A stretch of 6,563 bases of DNA from Spirochaetaceae bacterium (GTDB lineage Bacteria > Spirochaetota > Spirochaetia > Treponematales > Breznakiellaceae). Made by a program: the position numbers and the translations under genes. The stretch's first letter is position 1. The number at the start of each line of letters is the position of its first letter. The DNA lies in NCBI GenBank assembly GCA_031265635.1, contig JAISCK010000193.1, positions 1 through 6,563 on the forward strand, written 5' to 3'. The notes beneath the pieces were generated by a model. The model did no database searches, had not been told where the DNA came from, and saw nothing but the letters and a program-made list of their open reading frames with translations. Of the stretch, positions 1 to 6,207 are shown piece after piece.

Positions 1-248
1 CTGAATTTTTCGTTGATTTCTTTTCCCGGCGGAAAGCGCCACTGGCCGTCGGAGGCGGTCATGGCGCCCAGGAGCCGCCCCTCCCTGCTGTACAGGACCG
101 GCGAATAGGCCGGATCAAAAAGGGGCTCAGGCAGGGACAGGGCGAAGATGCCAAGAACAAGGAACAGGGCAAACAGTTCCAGAACGAAACGGGGATGCTT
201 TACAAAAACAGATTTCGCGCCAAAACGCGCGGCGCGCTCCTTTAACAC
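1..248 (-). CDS. pbpC: Penicillin-binding protein 1C, N-terminal part (runs off the left edge)
   Basis: Only the first 82 codons are present. The translation opens VLKERAARFG, carries one hydrophobic segment at about residues 21-39 (a signal anchor), and then has the stretch LLGAMTASDGQWRFPP at residues 59-74. A [D/x]GxWR[F/Y]P stretch just after the anchor, ahead of the transglycosylase domain, is what I recognise from PBP1C; E. coli PbpC has the similar DGIWRYP. Family members are bifunctional peptidoglycan glycosyltransferase/transpeptidases held in the inner membrane facing the periplasm. The catalytic domains lie outside the window, so their integrity cannot be judged. The GTG at 246-248 is chosen because the frame is closed by a TGA about 48 bp upstream and no ATG, GTG or TTG lies between. 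No clear ribosome binding site precedes it. The gene begins 11 bp after the stop of the macroglobulin gene, which points to an operon and translational coupling. Identity rests on this short N-terminus plus context. Confidence 0.85.
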   Translation of the reverse strand, partial: MLKERAARFGAKSVFVKHPRFVLELFALFLVLGIFALSLPEPLFDPAYSPVLYSREGRLLGAMTASDGQWRFPPGKEINEKF

Positions 249-259
249 AGTCTGAAAAG

Positions 260-3200
260 TCAGCGCCGGGGCCGGTTTCCCGGAATCACGGCCTCAATTG
301 ATTCATCATACATCGCGTAGGCGTGTATGGCCGGCCTGAAATACGTTCCCCCGTAGGCCCGGTTTACCCGGAAGCTCACCGTTACCGACGCGCCGCGCCT
401 TAAATCAAAATAAGTCATCACCCGGTCATCCCGTATGTCCTGGTATTTATAGGGGGAATTTCCTCGGTTGCTTTCTTCCGAAAGACGGGTGTTGACCATT
501 TCCCAGGAAGAAGGAAGAGGATGAACCAGGGCAACCTCATTGACATCCCGGGAACCCGTGTTCCGCGCCGTTACCCTGACCACCATGTCGTCGCCTACGG
601 CCAGGGCGTCGGGATCAACAGTCCTTCCGTCGGGGTCCGTATATTCAACGTGAAGCGAGAGCCCCTGGGACAGTGCCGGCTCGCTTCCTTCATCAGGAAG
701 ACCCCGTGCAATGATGCGGGCATAGACAGGCGTATCCGACCGGTTCCTCACCTGGAAGGCCGACTCGGTTCCCAGGGGTACGCGCAGAGGATAACGGCCC
801 ACCGGGGAACTGAGACTCGCCGTTTCAAGGCGGCTCCCCATGCCGAACTCTACCGTAACGGCATCGTTTCCCGCTTCACCTGAGATATACGGAAGCGCCG
901 CGATGAGGGCATAGGCTGTTTCCTGGGTGGAAAGCCAGGACTCCGATGAAAGGGCCGCTGAAATTTCCTCAAGAAGGGACCGGCCCCTGGCGTTGTCGCC
1001 CAAAAGGGTCAGGGTTTCGAGTATCATGGCCTTGTCCCTGAGTTCCGTCCCGAAGCTGCCCGACAGTTCCCGGTATTTGGGAACAGCCAGGGAAAGAAGC
1101 CTGACCAGGGAACGGGCGGCGTCCCGCTGGCCCGCGTACCAGTAGGCCGCGGCAAGACGCCAGGACGAAGCGTTCTCAAGATTCGGCTCCTCCCTGAGCC
1201 GGTTCATGGCGCCGAGTTCCGCCTGGCCCGCCAGGGCCAGAGTATAGAGCCGGTACGCCTGATCCCTGGCCTGGCCGTTGCTGCTTGACCAGGACGCGGC
1301 GCGGTTCTTCTGATAGGCCGCCCATTTGTCCAGCAGCGCCTGGGGAACCGCGTAGCCCGCCCTGCGGGCCTCGATGAGGAAGTGCCCGGCGTAACTGGTG
1401 CCCCAGTCGTGGCCTTCGCTCTGGCCCGGCCAGTAGGAGAACGCCCCCGACGGAGTCTGGAAAAACCCGAGCCTTTCTATACCGGCGGCCACATTGGCTC
1501 TGACTTCGCCGGTTTTGGCGTCGTCAAGTTTCATGACCCTGTCCAGGTAAAGCTGGGGGAATACGGCACTGGTGGTCTGCTCCACGCAACCGTGGGGATA
1601 GGCGACAAGGAAGCCGAGACGGTTTTCAAGGTCAAGGGGCGGAAGCCGGGAAAGTTCCAGAACCGCCGTATTGGTTCCTATGCGGCCGGGGAAGCGGAAG
1701 TTTCCGGTCCAGCTTTCCCCGCCCCCGATGAGGCTCATGGCCGCCCGTGAAACCGGTACGGCGGTGGATCTGATTTCAAGTTCAACCTGATGGCGCGCCG
1801 TTCTGAGTCCGGCGGAAGCGGCGCTGACCGTGAATACCGCCTTCCCGCTCAGTTCCCCGGCCCGCACCCTGAATTCAACAATACTCTCCCCAATTCTATC
1901 AAAATCAAGCTGCCGCACGGCGCTCTGGCCCCGGACAAGATCCGCCCCGCCCTCGGCGCTGAACGTAAGCGTAACCTGCCTGCCGCCGTCCTTGTACAGA
2001 TTGACGCTTACCGGTATGACAGCCTCGTCGCCCGGCGAGAGGGTACGGGGCACGGTGCCGAAGACCATGAGGTCCGTGGAAACCGTAACGCTCCTTTCGG
2101 CGGTCCCGTAGGCCCTGGGGGAAGGAGGCCGCGCCGCGCCCTGGGCCCCGGAGGAAGAAGCGGCCAGGACCATGACGCGAACCGCGCCCACATAGGGAGG
2201 CAGGGTAAATTCCTCGGTCCTGGAAGCGCCGGCGGCAAGTTCATAGGGACCGAAGTACCTGACCACAGGCTTAAAGCGCGCGGTCTCCTTTGCCGTGTCG
2301 TCAAAAAACTCGTCGCCCCCTCCTATGGCAAGAAGGGTTTCGAGCTGGCCCGCGTAGGCGCCCATGACCTGGGAGTAAAGATCCCAGGATTTGAGGAAGG
2401 AAGCCTCCCTGGCGTAAAAGCCGGTCCGGGGATTGGGGAGGCTGAACCTGGTAAGGCCCAGGAGCCCCTCGTCCACGACCACCGCGGTATAGGCCATGGG
2501 CCTCCCGCTTTCCTCGCTGACCGTAAAGGAGACCGTTGATTCAGGTTCCCAGTTTGAAGCGGAGGCGATGCGGGGATTAAGGCGCGTAGAAGGATCGTCC
2601 ACGATCACCGGCACAACGCCGTAGAGTCTCAGGGGAAGGTCGTTCCCTGTCTGGAGATGCTTCTGCAAAAGGGTTACATGAACATAAACATTGGGCGTCA
2701 TGGAAGGACCGGCGGTAAACTCATAGCGCGTAACGGTATCCGAACAGTTTATCCATTCGTTACGCAGCACCTCGCCGCCCCTTTCCACCGTAACCATGGC
2801 AACGGCTTCCCTGTTGGAAGGGAAACTGACGCCGACCCTTTCGCCTGAACTGTAGGACTGCTTGTCCGACGTCAGTATAAGCATGGCCGCCGCTCCCTGG
2901 CCTCCTTCCTGGGCCCTTCCCGCCCAGCCGGGCCAGTCTATGTAGACTATGCTCGCGGCGCTGTGCCCGCCCCCGGCATCCCTGGCAATAACCATGTAGC
3001 GGCCCCAGTCGGGATATTTGACCTGGAAATTCCACACAGCCCTGCCGTCCGAAGACGTGGTTGCCGTTCCCCTGGCGACAGGAGTACGGGACAGGGCCTG
3101 GGAAAACGCGGCCTCTTCGCCGCCGCCCTGCTCCCACCACCAGCGCCAGGAAAGTTTGTATATGGCGCAGTCAAGAGCGACGCCGGAAACGGGCTTTCCG

Positions 3201-5740
3201 TCTGAATCAAGAACCACAAGTTCGGCAGTATGATCCTGGTCGGTGAGCAGCATATCGCGGCTTGCGTCGCCCCTGGGGAGCTTGATGCCCACATAGCGGC
3301 TGTAGGGAGAAAAATCAACCGTCGTCTGCTCTGATGAAAAAACCCCCGACGGTTCAAAAACCCTGGTAAGAAAACGGGCGCGGAGCCTGCCCGGCACCAC
3401 CCTGCCGGGGTTGAGGTTCATGGTAAAACCGGCCCTGCCCGAGGCGTCGAGATTTCCCGAAAAAACAGTAAGGCGCTCCGGGCTCACCGTCCTCGAAGGA
3501 TCGCGGAACGTGTAATCGGTAAAGGAAGGAAAACTTGTTTCCCTGTCGGCAAAGGTAACCGAAACATCGGCCTTGAGATTGGGCGCCGGAGCGCCGTAGA
3601 GCCAGGCGGCGCTGAGGGAAGTCTGGACAGGGGCCGCTTCAAGATGATCCGGAAAATCAAGGGCCATCTTGAGCCTGTTTGGCATAACGGTTTCAATTTT
3701 TACGCTCTTGTTGAATACGCTGCCTCCGACCCGCACCCTGGCTGTCCAGTCGCCTGTAGGCGCGTCCTGGGAAGTGGACACGGCAATGGGATAGAAACCG
3801 CCGACCGACGAGGTATAGGTCCTCTGTTCGGCGATCCTTCCCCTGGGGTCCTCAAGTTCAAAGGACACGGGGTGGTTTTCGGGCAGGGAAGAAGCCGGAT
3901 CGGAGAGGAGGAAGGTAAGGTATATGGTATCACCCGGACGCCACACTCCCCGCTCCCCGTAGATGAGTCCCTTGACGCCGCTTGAGGGCCTGTCGCCCGA
4001 CACGTCAAAGTGGCTTACCGCCAGGGCAAGGGAATCGTTGATTTTAAGATAGGCCCTGCTTCCGCCGCTTTTGGCCTGGATAAAGGCCGCTGTTCCAGAA
4101 CCGGTTATGGCGGCGGTTCCGTCGGACCCTGTTTTGGCCGCGCCCAAAACGCGGCCCTGGTAATTGACCAGTTCTATGTCCGCCCCGGCAACGGGTCCCG
4201 CCGTCCTTAAATCCCTCGCGGCGACAAGGTAGGTTCCGTCAAGACCCCGTTTGGCAAGGAGGCCGAGATCCGAGACCAGCACATTCCGTCCTTTGGTAAT
4301 ATCGTGGTCATAGTAGGGTTCGTAAAAGGCGGGATGACAGGGATCGTTCCGGTAGCGGTAATAGTCATAGTTGTCGCGCCTGTTGTTTTCGTAGCCGTCC
4401 CAGTAACTCTTTTCGCCGTCGTTGCTTGAGAAAGCCGGAAAGGTATCGGGGGGAAAGTTAAGGCCGGAAAAATCGGCGTGGCCTGACGTACAGACATAGT
4501 GAACATGGCGGCGGCGGAAACTTATCCGTATATGGAACATTCCGTCGGGATACCTGCCCGCAAGACCGGAAAGATCAAGGCCCCGGCGCACCCAGCGGTT
4601 CCTGTCGCCTTCGTTCCATTCAAAATCAAAGGCCCTGACCCAGACAGGCTCCCCTACCCGGTCAAGCTCGCGCTTTCCGTCAAGGCTGTTCACCTGGAGG
4701 AACTGTATCATGTTATCGCCGCGAATCTCGAAAGCCTCGACCAAAAGCCCGGAAAGGTTTTTTGTCTCCACAACCATGGTTGAACCCTGGCTGGAAGGCA
4801 GCACGGTCCCGCTCCCCGTGAAACGCAGCTCCGGGAGTTCCCAGTTTTCCCCGGTCCTGTACTGCACCGGTTCGGCAAGATAGATTCCTTTGGAATCCTG
4901 GAGGCCCTGAATGGAGAGGCTGGTTCCGGGAACTATTTCGCCGAAAATCCGCGCTATATTGCCGTCTATCGCGTAACGCAGCGAAGAGCTTCCCGAAAGG
5001 GACACAAAACCCCTGAGATCCTGGTCTTCTTTTAAGGGGGACGAAAACGAAACCTCAAGAACGCCCGGACCGCTCTGCCGTATGTCCATCACCTCAAAGC
5101 TCCCCGCCCTGGGGATTCTGAAAGTGGCAAAGCCCTTTTCTTTTGAACCGAGACGGCGGCCGTTCCACGAGACCGCCACGGTGCGCTCAGCGTCAAACCG
5201 CCTCTGGCCGCCGAACCTGAAGGAGTGGGTATCCCCTTCATGAATCCAGACCGCCGCTCCCAGTTCGGAGGCCCTGACGACTTCTTCTATGCGGGACAGG
5301 GACGCCCCCTGTTCGGCCTTTACCGCGCCGCTTATAAAAACATTCCCGTCCCCGTCTATCCTGACCGGGTCAAAGCTCACTTCCAGAAGGGGCGGCTGGG
5401 TTTCAAAAGTAAAACCAAAAGGCGTACCGAGCCTTACTTCCGCCCTGTAACGGGTGTCTGCCCTGAGAGCCCTCCGGGGGGTAAAGACCAGGGTGTATTC
5501 ATCCTTCCAGGAAAGGGAACCTTCGGCACGGGGAACAAGACGAAAAGCGTTGGAAGCAAACGGCGCCGAGGTATCCTGTTTTTCGGTAAAGCGCAGCTCT
5601 ATGGGACTGTTCCGCTCTATCCTGCCTCCGGTAAGAGCGGCGACTTTCTTTGGATCAGGAGCCCTGAGCCCCGCCGCGCAGGAAAGACATACAACCACAA
5701 AACAGAAAACCGCCGGACCGGAAAGGGTCTTTGCTTTCAT
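260..5740 (-). CDS. Bacterial alpha-2-macroglobulin family lipoprotein with thioester motif (YfhM-like)
   Basis: An 1826-residue protein, somewhat longer than E. coli YfhM (about 1650). Order seen: signal peptide with a likely lipidated Cys21 (VCLSC); an Ig-like N-terminal domain at about 30-110; macroglobulin (MG) domains, including GERGVWRPGD at 595-604, the typical YRPGE-like site; a bait-region domain from about 955 (LTSDKQSYSSGE) to VDEGLL at 1089-1094; the A2M domain from about 1155 (RFKPVVRYFGPYEL, then LPPYVGAVRVMV); the thioester site GCVEQ at 1384-1388 (Cys1385, Gln1388) in the helical thioester domain; and a C-terminal MG10-like domain from about 1690 with AMYDESIEA near the end. 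Family knowledge: a protease cutting the bait triggers a conformational change, and the thioester then links covalently to the protease in the periplasm. The partner gene pbpC follows after 11 bp, as in yfhM-pbpC of enterics. The ATG at 5738-5740 has GGAGG 7 nt upstream. No frameshift or internal stop is seen. The thioester is intact, so this is the trapping type, not the thioester-less paralogue. Confidence 0.96.
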   Translation of the reverse strand: MKAKTLSGPAVFCFVVVCLSCAAGLRAPDPKKVAALTGGRIERNSPIELRFTEKQDTSAPFASNAFRLVPRAEGSLSWKDEYTLVFTPRRALRADTRYRAEVRLGTPFGFTFETQPPLLEVSFDPVRIDGDGNVFISGAVKAEQGASLSRIEEVVRASELGAAVWIHEGDTHSFRFGGQRRFDAERTVAVSWNGRRLGSKEKGFATFRIPRAGSFEVMDIRQSGPGVLEVSFSSPLKEDQDLRGFVSLSGSSSLRYAIDGNIARIFGEIVPGTSLSIQGLQDSKGIYLAEPVQYRTGENWELPELRFTGSGTVLPSSQGSTMVVETKNLSGLLVEAFEIRGDNMIQFLQVNSLDGKRELDRVGEPVWVRAFDFEWNEGDRNRWVRRGLDLSGLAGRYPDGMFHIRISFRRRHVHYVCTSGHADFSGLNFPPDTFPAFSSNDGEKSYWDGYENNRRDNYDYYRYRNDPCHPAFYEPYYDHDITKGRNVLVSDLGLLAKRGLDGTYLVAARDLRTAGPVAGADIELVNYQGRVLGAAKTGSDGTAAITGSGTAAFIQAKSGGSRAYLKINDSLALAVSHFDVSGDRPSSGVKGLIYGERGVWRPGDTIYLTFLLSDPASSLPENHPVSFELEDPRGRIAEQRTYTSSVGGFYPIAVSTSQDAPTGDWTARVRVGGSVFNKSVKIETVMPNRLKMALDFPDHLEAAPVQTSLSAAWLYGAPAPNLKADVSVTFADRETSFPSFTDYTFRDPSRTVSPERLTVFSGNLDASGRAGFTMNLNPGRVVPGRLRARFLTRVFEPSGVFSSEQTTVDFSPYSRYVGIKLPRGDASRDMLLTDQDHTAELVVLDSDGKPVSGVALDCAIYKLSWRWWWEQGGGEEAAFSQALSRTPVARGTATTSSDGRAVWNFQVKYPDWGRYMVIARDAGGGHSAASIVYIDWPGWAGRAQEGGQGAAAMLILTSDKQSYSSGERVGVSFPSNREAVAMVTVERGGEVLRNEWINCSDTVTRYEFTAGPSMTPNVYVHVTLLQKHLQTGNDLPLRLYGVVPVIVDDPSTRLNPRIASASNWEPESTVSFTVSEESGRPMAYTAVVVDEGLLGLTRFSLPNPRTGFYAREASFLKSWDLYSQVMGAYAGQLETLLAIGGGDEFFDDTAKETARFKPVVRYFGPYELAAGASRTEEFTLPPYVGAVRVMVLAASSSGAQGAARPPSPRAYGTAERSVTVSTDLMVFGTVPRTLSPGDEAVIPVSVNLYKDGGRQVTLTFSAEGGADLVRGQSAVRQLDFDRIGESIVEFRVRAGELSGKAVFTVSAASAGLRTARHQVELEIRSTAVPVSRAAMSLIGGGESWTGNFRFPGRIGTNTAVLELSRLPPLDLENRLGFLVAYPHGCVEQTTSAVFPQLYLDRVMKLDDAKTGEVRANVAAGIERLGFFQTPSGAFSYWPGQSEGHDWGTSYAGHFLIEARRAGYAVPQALLDKWAAYQKNRAASWSSSNGQARDQAYRLYTLALAGQAELGAMNRLREEPNLENASSWRLAAAYWYAGQRDAARSLVRLLSLAVPKYRELSGSFGTELRDKAMILETLTLLGDNARGRSLLEEISAALSSESWLSTQETAYALIAALPYISGEAGNDAVTVEFGMGSRLETASLSSPVGRYPLRVPLGTESAFQVRNRSDTPVYARIIARGLPDEGSEPALSQGLSLHVEYTDPDGRTVDPDALAVGDDMVVRVTARNTGSRDVNEVALVHPLPSSWEMVNTRLSEESNRGNSPYKYQDIRDDRVMTYFDLRRGASVTVSFRVNRAYGGTYFRPAIHAYAMYDESIEAVIPGNRPRR

Positions 5741-5747
5741 ATCAACG

Positions 5748-5752
5748 CCTCC
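5748..5752 (-). promoter_or_regulatory. Ribosome binding site of the macroglobulin gene
   Basis: On the minus strand GGAGG lies 7 nt before the ATG at 5740. This is the best Shine-Dalgarno match near any start in the window and fixes the start. The signal peptide that follows directly supports the same choice. Confidence 0.8.
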
Positions 5753-5785
5753 GCCTGGTTACCCATGCCTGGGACCTTGCCTGAA

Positions 5786-5814
5786 ATAGTACCAGGAATC
5801 TATTCGCGTAACAA
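5786..5814 (-). promoter_or_regulatory. Possible sigma-70-type promoter for the macroglobulin-pbpC operon
   Basis: On the minus strand TTGTTA (5809-5814) and TACTAT (5786-5791) are separated by 17 bp. Each box matches 4 of 6 consensus bases. A transcript would start near 5779 and have a leader of about 40 nt before the ATG. I see no U-tailed terminator between the tRNA and this gene, so read-through from the tRNA promoter is also possible. Weak matches, so this is tentative. Confidence 0.35.
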
Positions 5815-5831
5815 TGGCGGCGGTAACGATA

Positions 5832-5850
5832 TTGGAGATAAGGGGATTCG
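5832..5850 (-). repeat. 19-bp copy of the tRNA-Ala 3' end (distal copy, att-like)
   Basis: The plus-strand string TTGGAGATAAGGGGATTCG here is identical to 5996-6014, where it forms the T-loop/T-stem 3' side, acceptor 3' strand and discriminator of tRNA-Ala(CGC). The match stops on both sides after 19 bp. The copies are in direct orientation, 164 bp apart. A duplicated tRNA 3' end is the classic footprint of tyrosine-recombinase integration, but no integrase is in the window, and a partial tRNA duplication is an alternative. Confidence 0.8.
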
Positions 5851-5972
5851 CCTTCCACTCGCCCGCTTCCTGCGAGCTCCTTTCAGGCCGCCTCCGTGCC
5901 TTTCGGCGCATCCCTGCGCCTCACCCCTTCAAGGTTGCGCCTTTCCGGGGCCGGCACTCCGGTTCGAATCCC
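5843..5972 (-). other. GC-rich inverted-repeat block downstream of the tRNA; possible structured RNA or small non-autonomous element
   Basis: The block is bounded by an 8-bp inverted repeat, GGGATTCG (5843-5850) against CGAATCCC (5965-5972). It extends by two more G-C pairs (5851-5852 with 5961-5962) after a 2-nt bulge. Inside are a hairpin with a 5-bp stem (CTCGC 5858-5862 / GCGAG 5872-5876), a 5-bp stem GTGCC (5896-5900) / GGCAC (5953-5957), and within that a perfect 6-bp hairpin GGCGCA-TCCC-TGCGCC (5905-5920). The parts nest without conflict, so either strand could form a branched fold. No convincing gene lies here; the only minus-strand ATG frame at the 5' end is 17 codons without a ribosome site. 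It lies between the two copies of the tRNA 3' end, the distal copy overlapping its left arm. Function is unknown. The orientation is given as that of the flanking genes and is not demonstrated. Confidence 0.5.
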
Positions 5973-5984
5973 ATTTCTTTGGGA
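5969..5984 (-). other. Small stem-loop just downstream of the tRNA
   Basis: TCCCA (5969-5973) and TGGGA (5980-5984) form a perfect 5-bp stem with a 6-nt loop, 13 nt after the tRNA 3' end in the direction of transcription. There is no following U tract, so it does not look like an intrinsic terminator. It could aid tRNA 3' processing or simply be the edge of the repeat block, with which it partly overlaps and would compete. Confidence 0.35.
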
Positions 5985-5995
5985 GGCTAATACTT

Positions 5996-6014
5996 TTGGA
6001 GATAAGGGGATTCG
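5996..6014 (-). repeat. 19-bp direct repeat, tRNA-internal copy
   Basis: This is the copy of TTGGAGATAAGGGGATTCG that overlaps the functional tRNA-Ala gene. On the minus strand it runs from the T loop to the base after the discriminator. It pairs with the distal copy at 5832-5850. Confidence 0.8.
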
Positions 6015-6069
6015 AACCCCTGGCCTATAGATTGCGAACCTATCGCTCTACCAACTGAGCTATATCCCC
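5997..6069 (-). tRNA. tRNA-Ala, anticodon CGC
   Basis: The minus strand folds into a full cloverleaf of 73 nt. The acceptor is GGGGATA/TATCTCC with the G3-U70 pair that is the main alanine identity element, and the discriminator is A73. The D arm is GCTC-AGTTGGTA-GAGC. The anticodon stem is ATAGG/TCTAT with loop TTCGCAA, so the anticodon is CGC, reading GCG. The variable loop has 5 nt, and the T arm is AGGGG-TTCGAAT-CCCCT. The bases after A73 are AAA, so CCA is not encoded and must be added by the nucleotidyltransferase. The gene is divergent from the thioesterase gene and upstream of the macroglobulin gene on the same strand. Its 3' end is duplicated downstream. Confidence 0.97.
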
Positions 6070-6086
6070 GGTTTGCATAAATCCTT

Positions 6087-6116
6087 GTTATACCCGTACA
6101 ATACGCTGTTTGACCA
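6087..6116 (-). promoter_or_regulatory. Proximal promoter candidate of tRNA-Ala
   Basis: On the minus strand TGGTCA (6111-6116, 4 of 6) and TATAAC (6087-6092, 5 of 6) are 18 bp apart. Transcription would start near 6080, giving a leader of about 10 nt before the tRNA, which is usual for tRNA genes. Confidence 0.45.
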
Positions 6117-6126
6117 GCATATTGTA

Positions 6127-6155
6127 TGTATACAGAATATAGACATTAAAGTCAA
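6127..6155 (-). promoter_or_regulatory. Distal promoter candidate of tRNA-Ala
   Basis: On the minus strand TTGACT (6150-6155, 5 of 6) and TATACA (6127-6132, 4 of 6) are separated by exactly 17 bp. The leader would be about 50 nt. The -35 box is the best in the window. This promoter and the proximal one may both be used, or only one may be real. Confidence 0.45.
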
Positions 6156-6171
6156 GATTCCAAATCGCGCC

Positions 6172-6194
6172 GTGTAAAAATTGGGGTTTTACAC
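6172..6194. promoter_or_regulatory. Perfect 8-bp inverted repeat, probable operator of the thioesterase gene
   Basis: GTGTAAAA (6172-6179) and TTTTACAC (6187-6194) are exact reverse complements around a 7-nt centre, ATTGGGG. The right arm ends at the base before the TATACT box at 6195-6200, and the left arm covers the -35 position for a 17-bp spacer. A dimeric repressor bound here would block RNA polymerase. No U tract follows, so it is not a terminator. I do not recognise the regulator family with certainty. Confidence 0.55.
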
Positions 6195-6200
6195 TATACT
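6195..6200 (+). promoter_or_regulatory. -10 box TATACT of the thioesterase gene, implying a leaderless or nearly leaderless mRNA
   Basis: TATACT matches 5 of 6 bases of TATAAT and lies 7 bp before the ATG at 6208, so transcription would begin at or within a base or two of the start codon. The -35 position (6172-6177, GTGTAA) is poor, consistent with activator or repressor control. No Shine-Dalgarno sequence stands at normal spacing before the ATG, which fits the leaderless reading. Confidence 0.45.
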
Positions 6201-6207
6201 TAACAGT

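Noticed and set aside
1790..2539. Plus-strand open frame of 249 codons opposite the macroglobulin gene
   Set aside because: It is a shadow frame created by the GC-rich codon pattern of the opposite strand, with low-complexity Gly/Pro/Arg content and no family resemblance.
5922..5975. Minus-strand 17-codon ORF starting MGFEPECRPRKG inside the inverted-repeat block
   Set aside because: Too short, no ribosome binding site, and its sequence is dictated by the repeat arms and the T-arm-like GATTCGAA motif.
5950..5990. GGTTCGAATCCC as the T arm of a second, plus-strand tRNA
   Set aside because: The flanking bases do not complete a 5-bp T stem, and no D arm, anticodon arm or matching acceptor strand is found upstream.
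5832..5995. CRISPR array or integron attC site
   Set aside because: There are only two copies of the direct repeat, one of them inside a tRNA, with no regular spacers. The ends lack the GTTRRRY/RYYYAAC core of attC sites.
5225..6058. Plus-strand open frame of 277 codons across the start of the macroglobulin gene and the intergenic block
   Set aside because: It is antisense to the macroglobulin coding region, the intergenic repeat and part of the tRNA. Its composition is Pro/Arg/Gly-rich and unlike a real protein, and no family is recognised.
6172..6194. Inverted repeat as an intrinsic terminator
   Set aside because: The stem is A/T-dominated, no U run follows on either strand in the needed position, and it sits at a promoter rather than after a gene.
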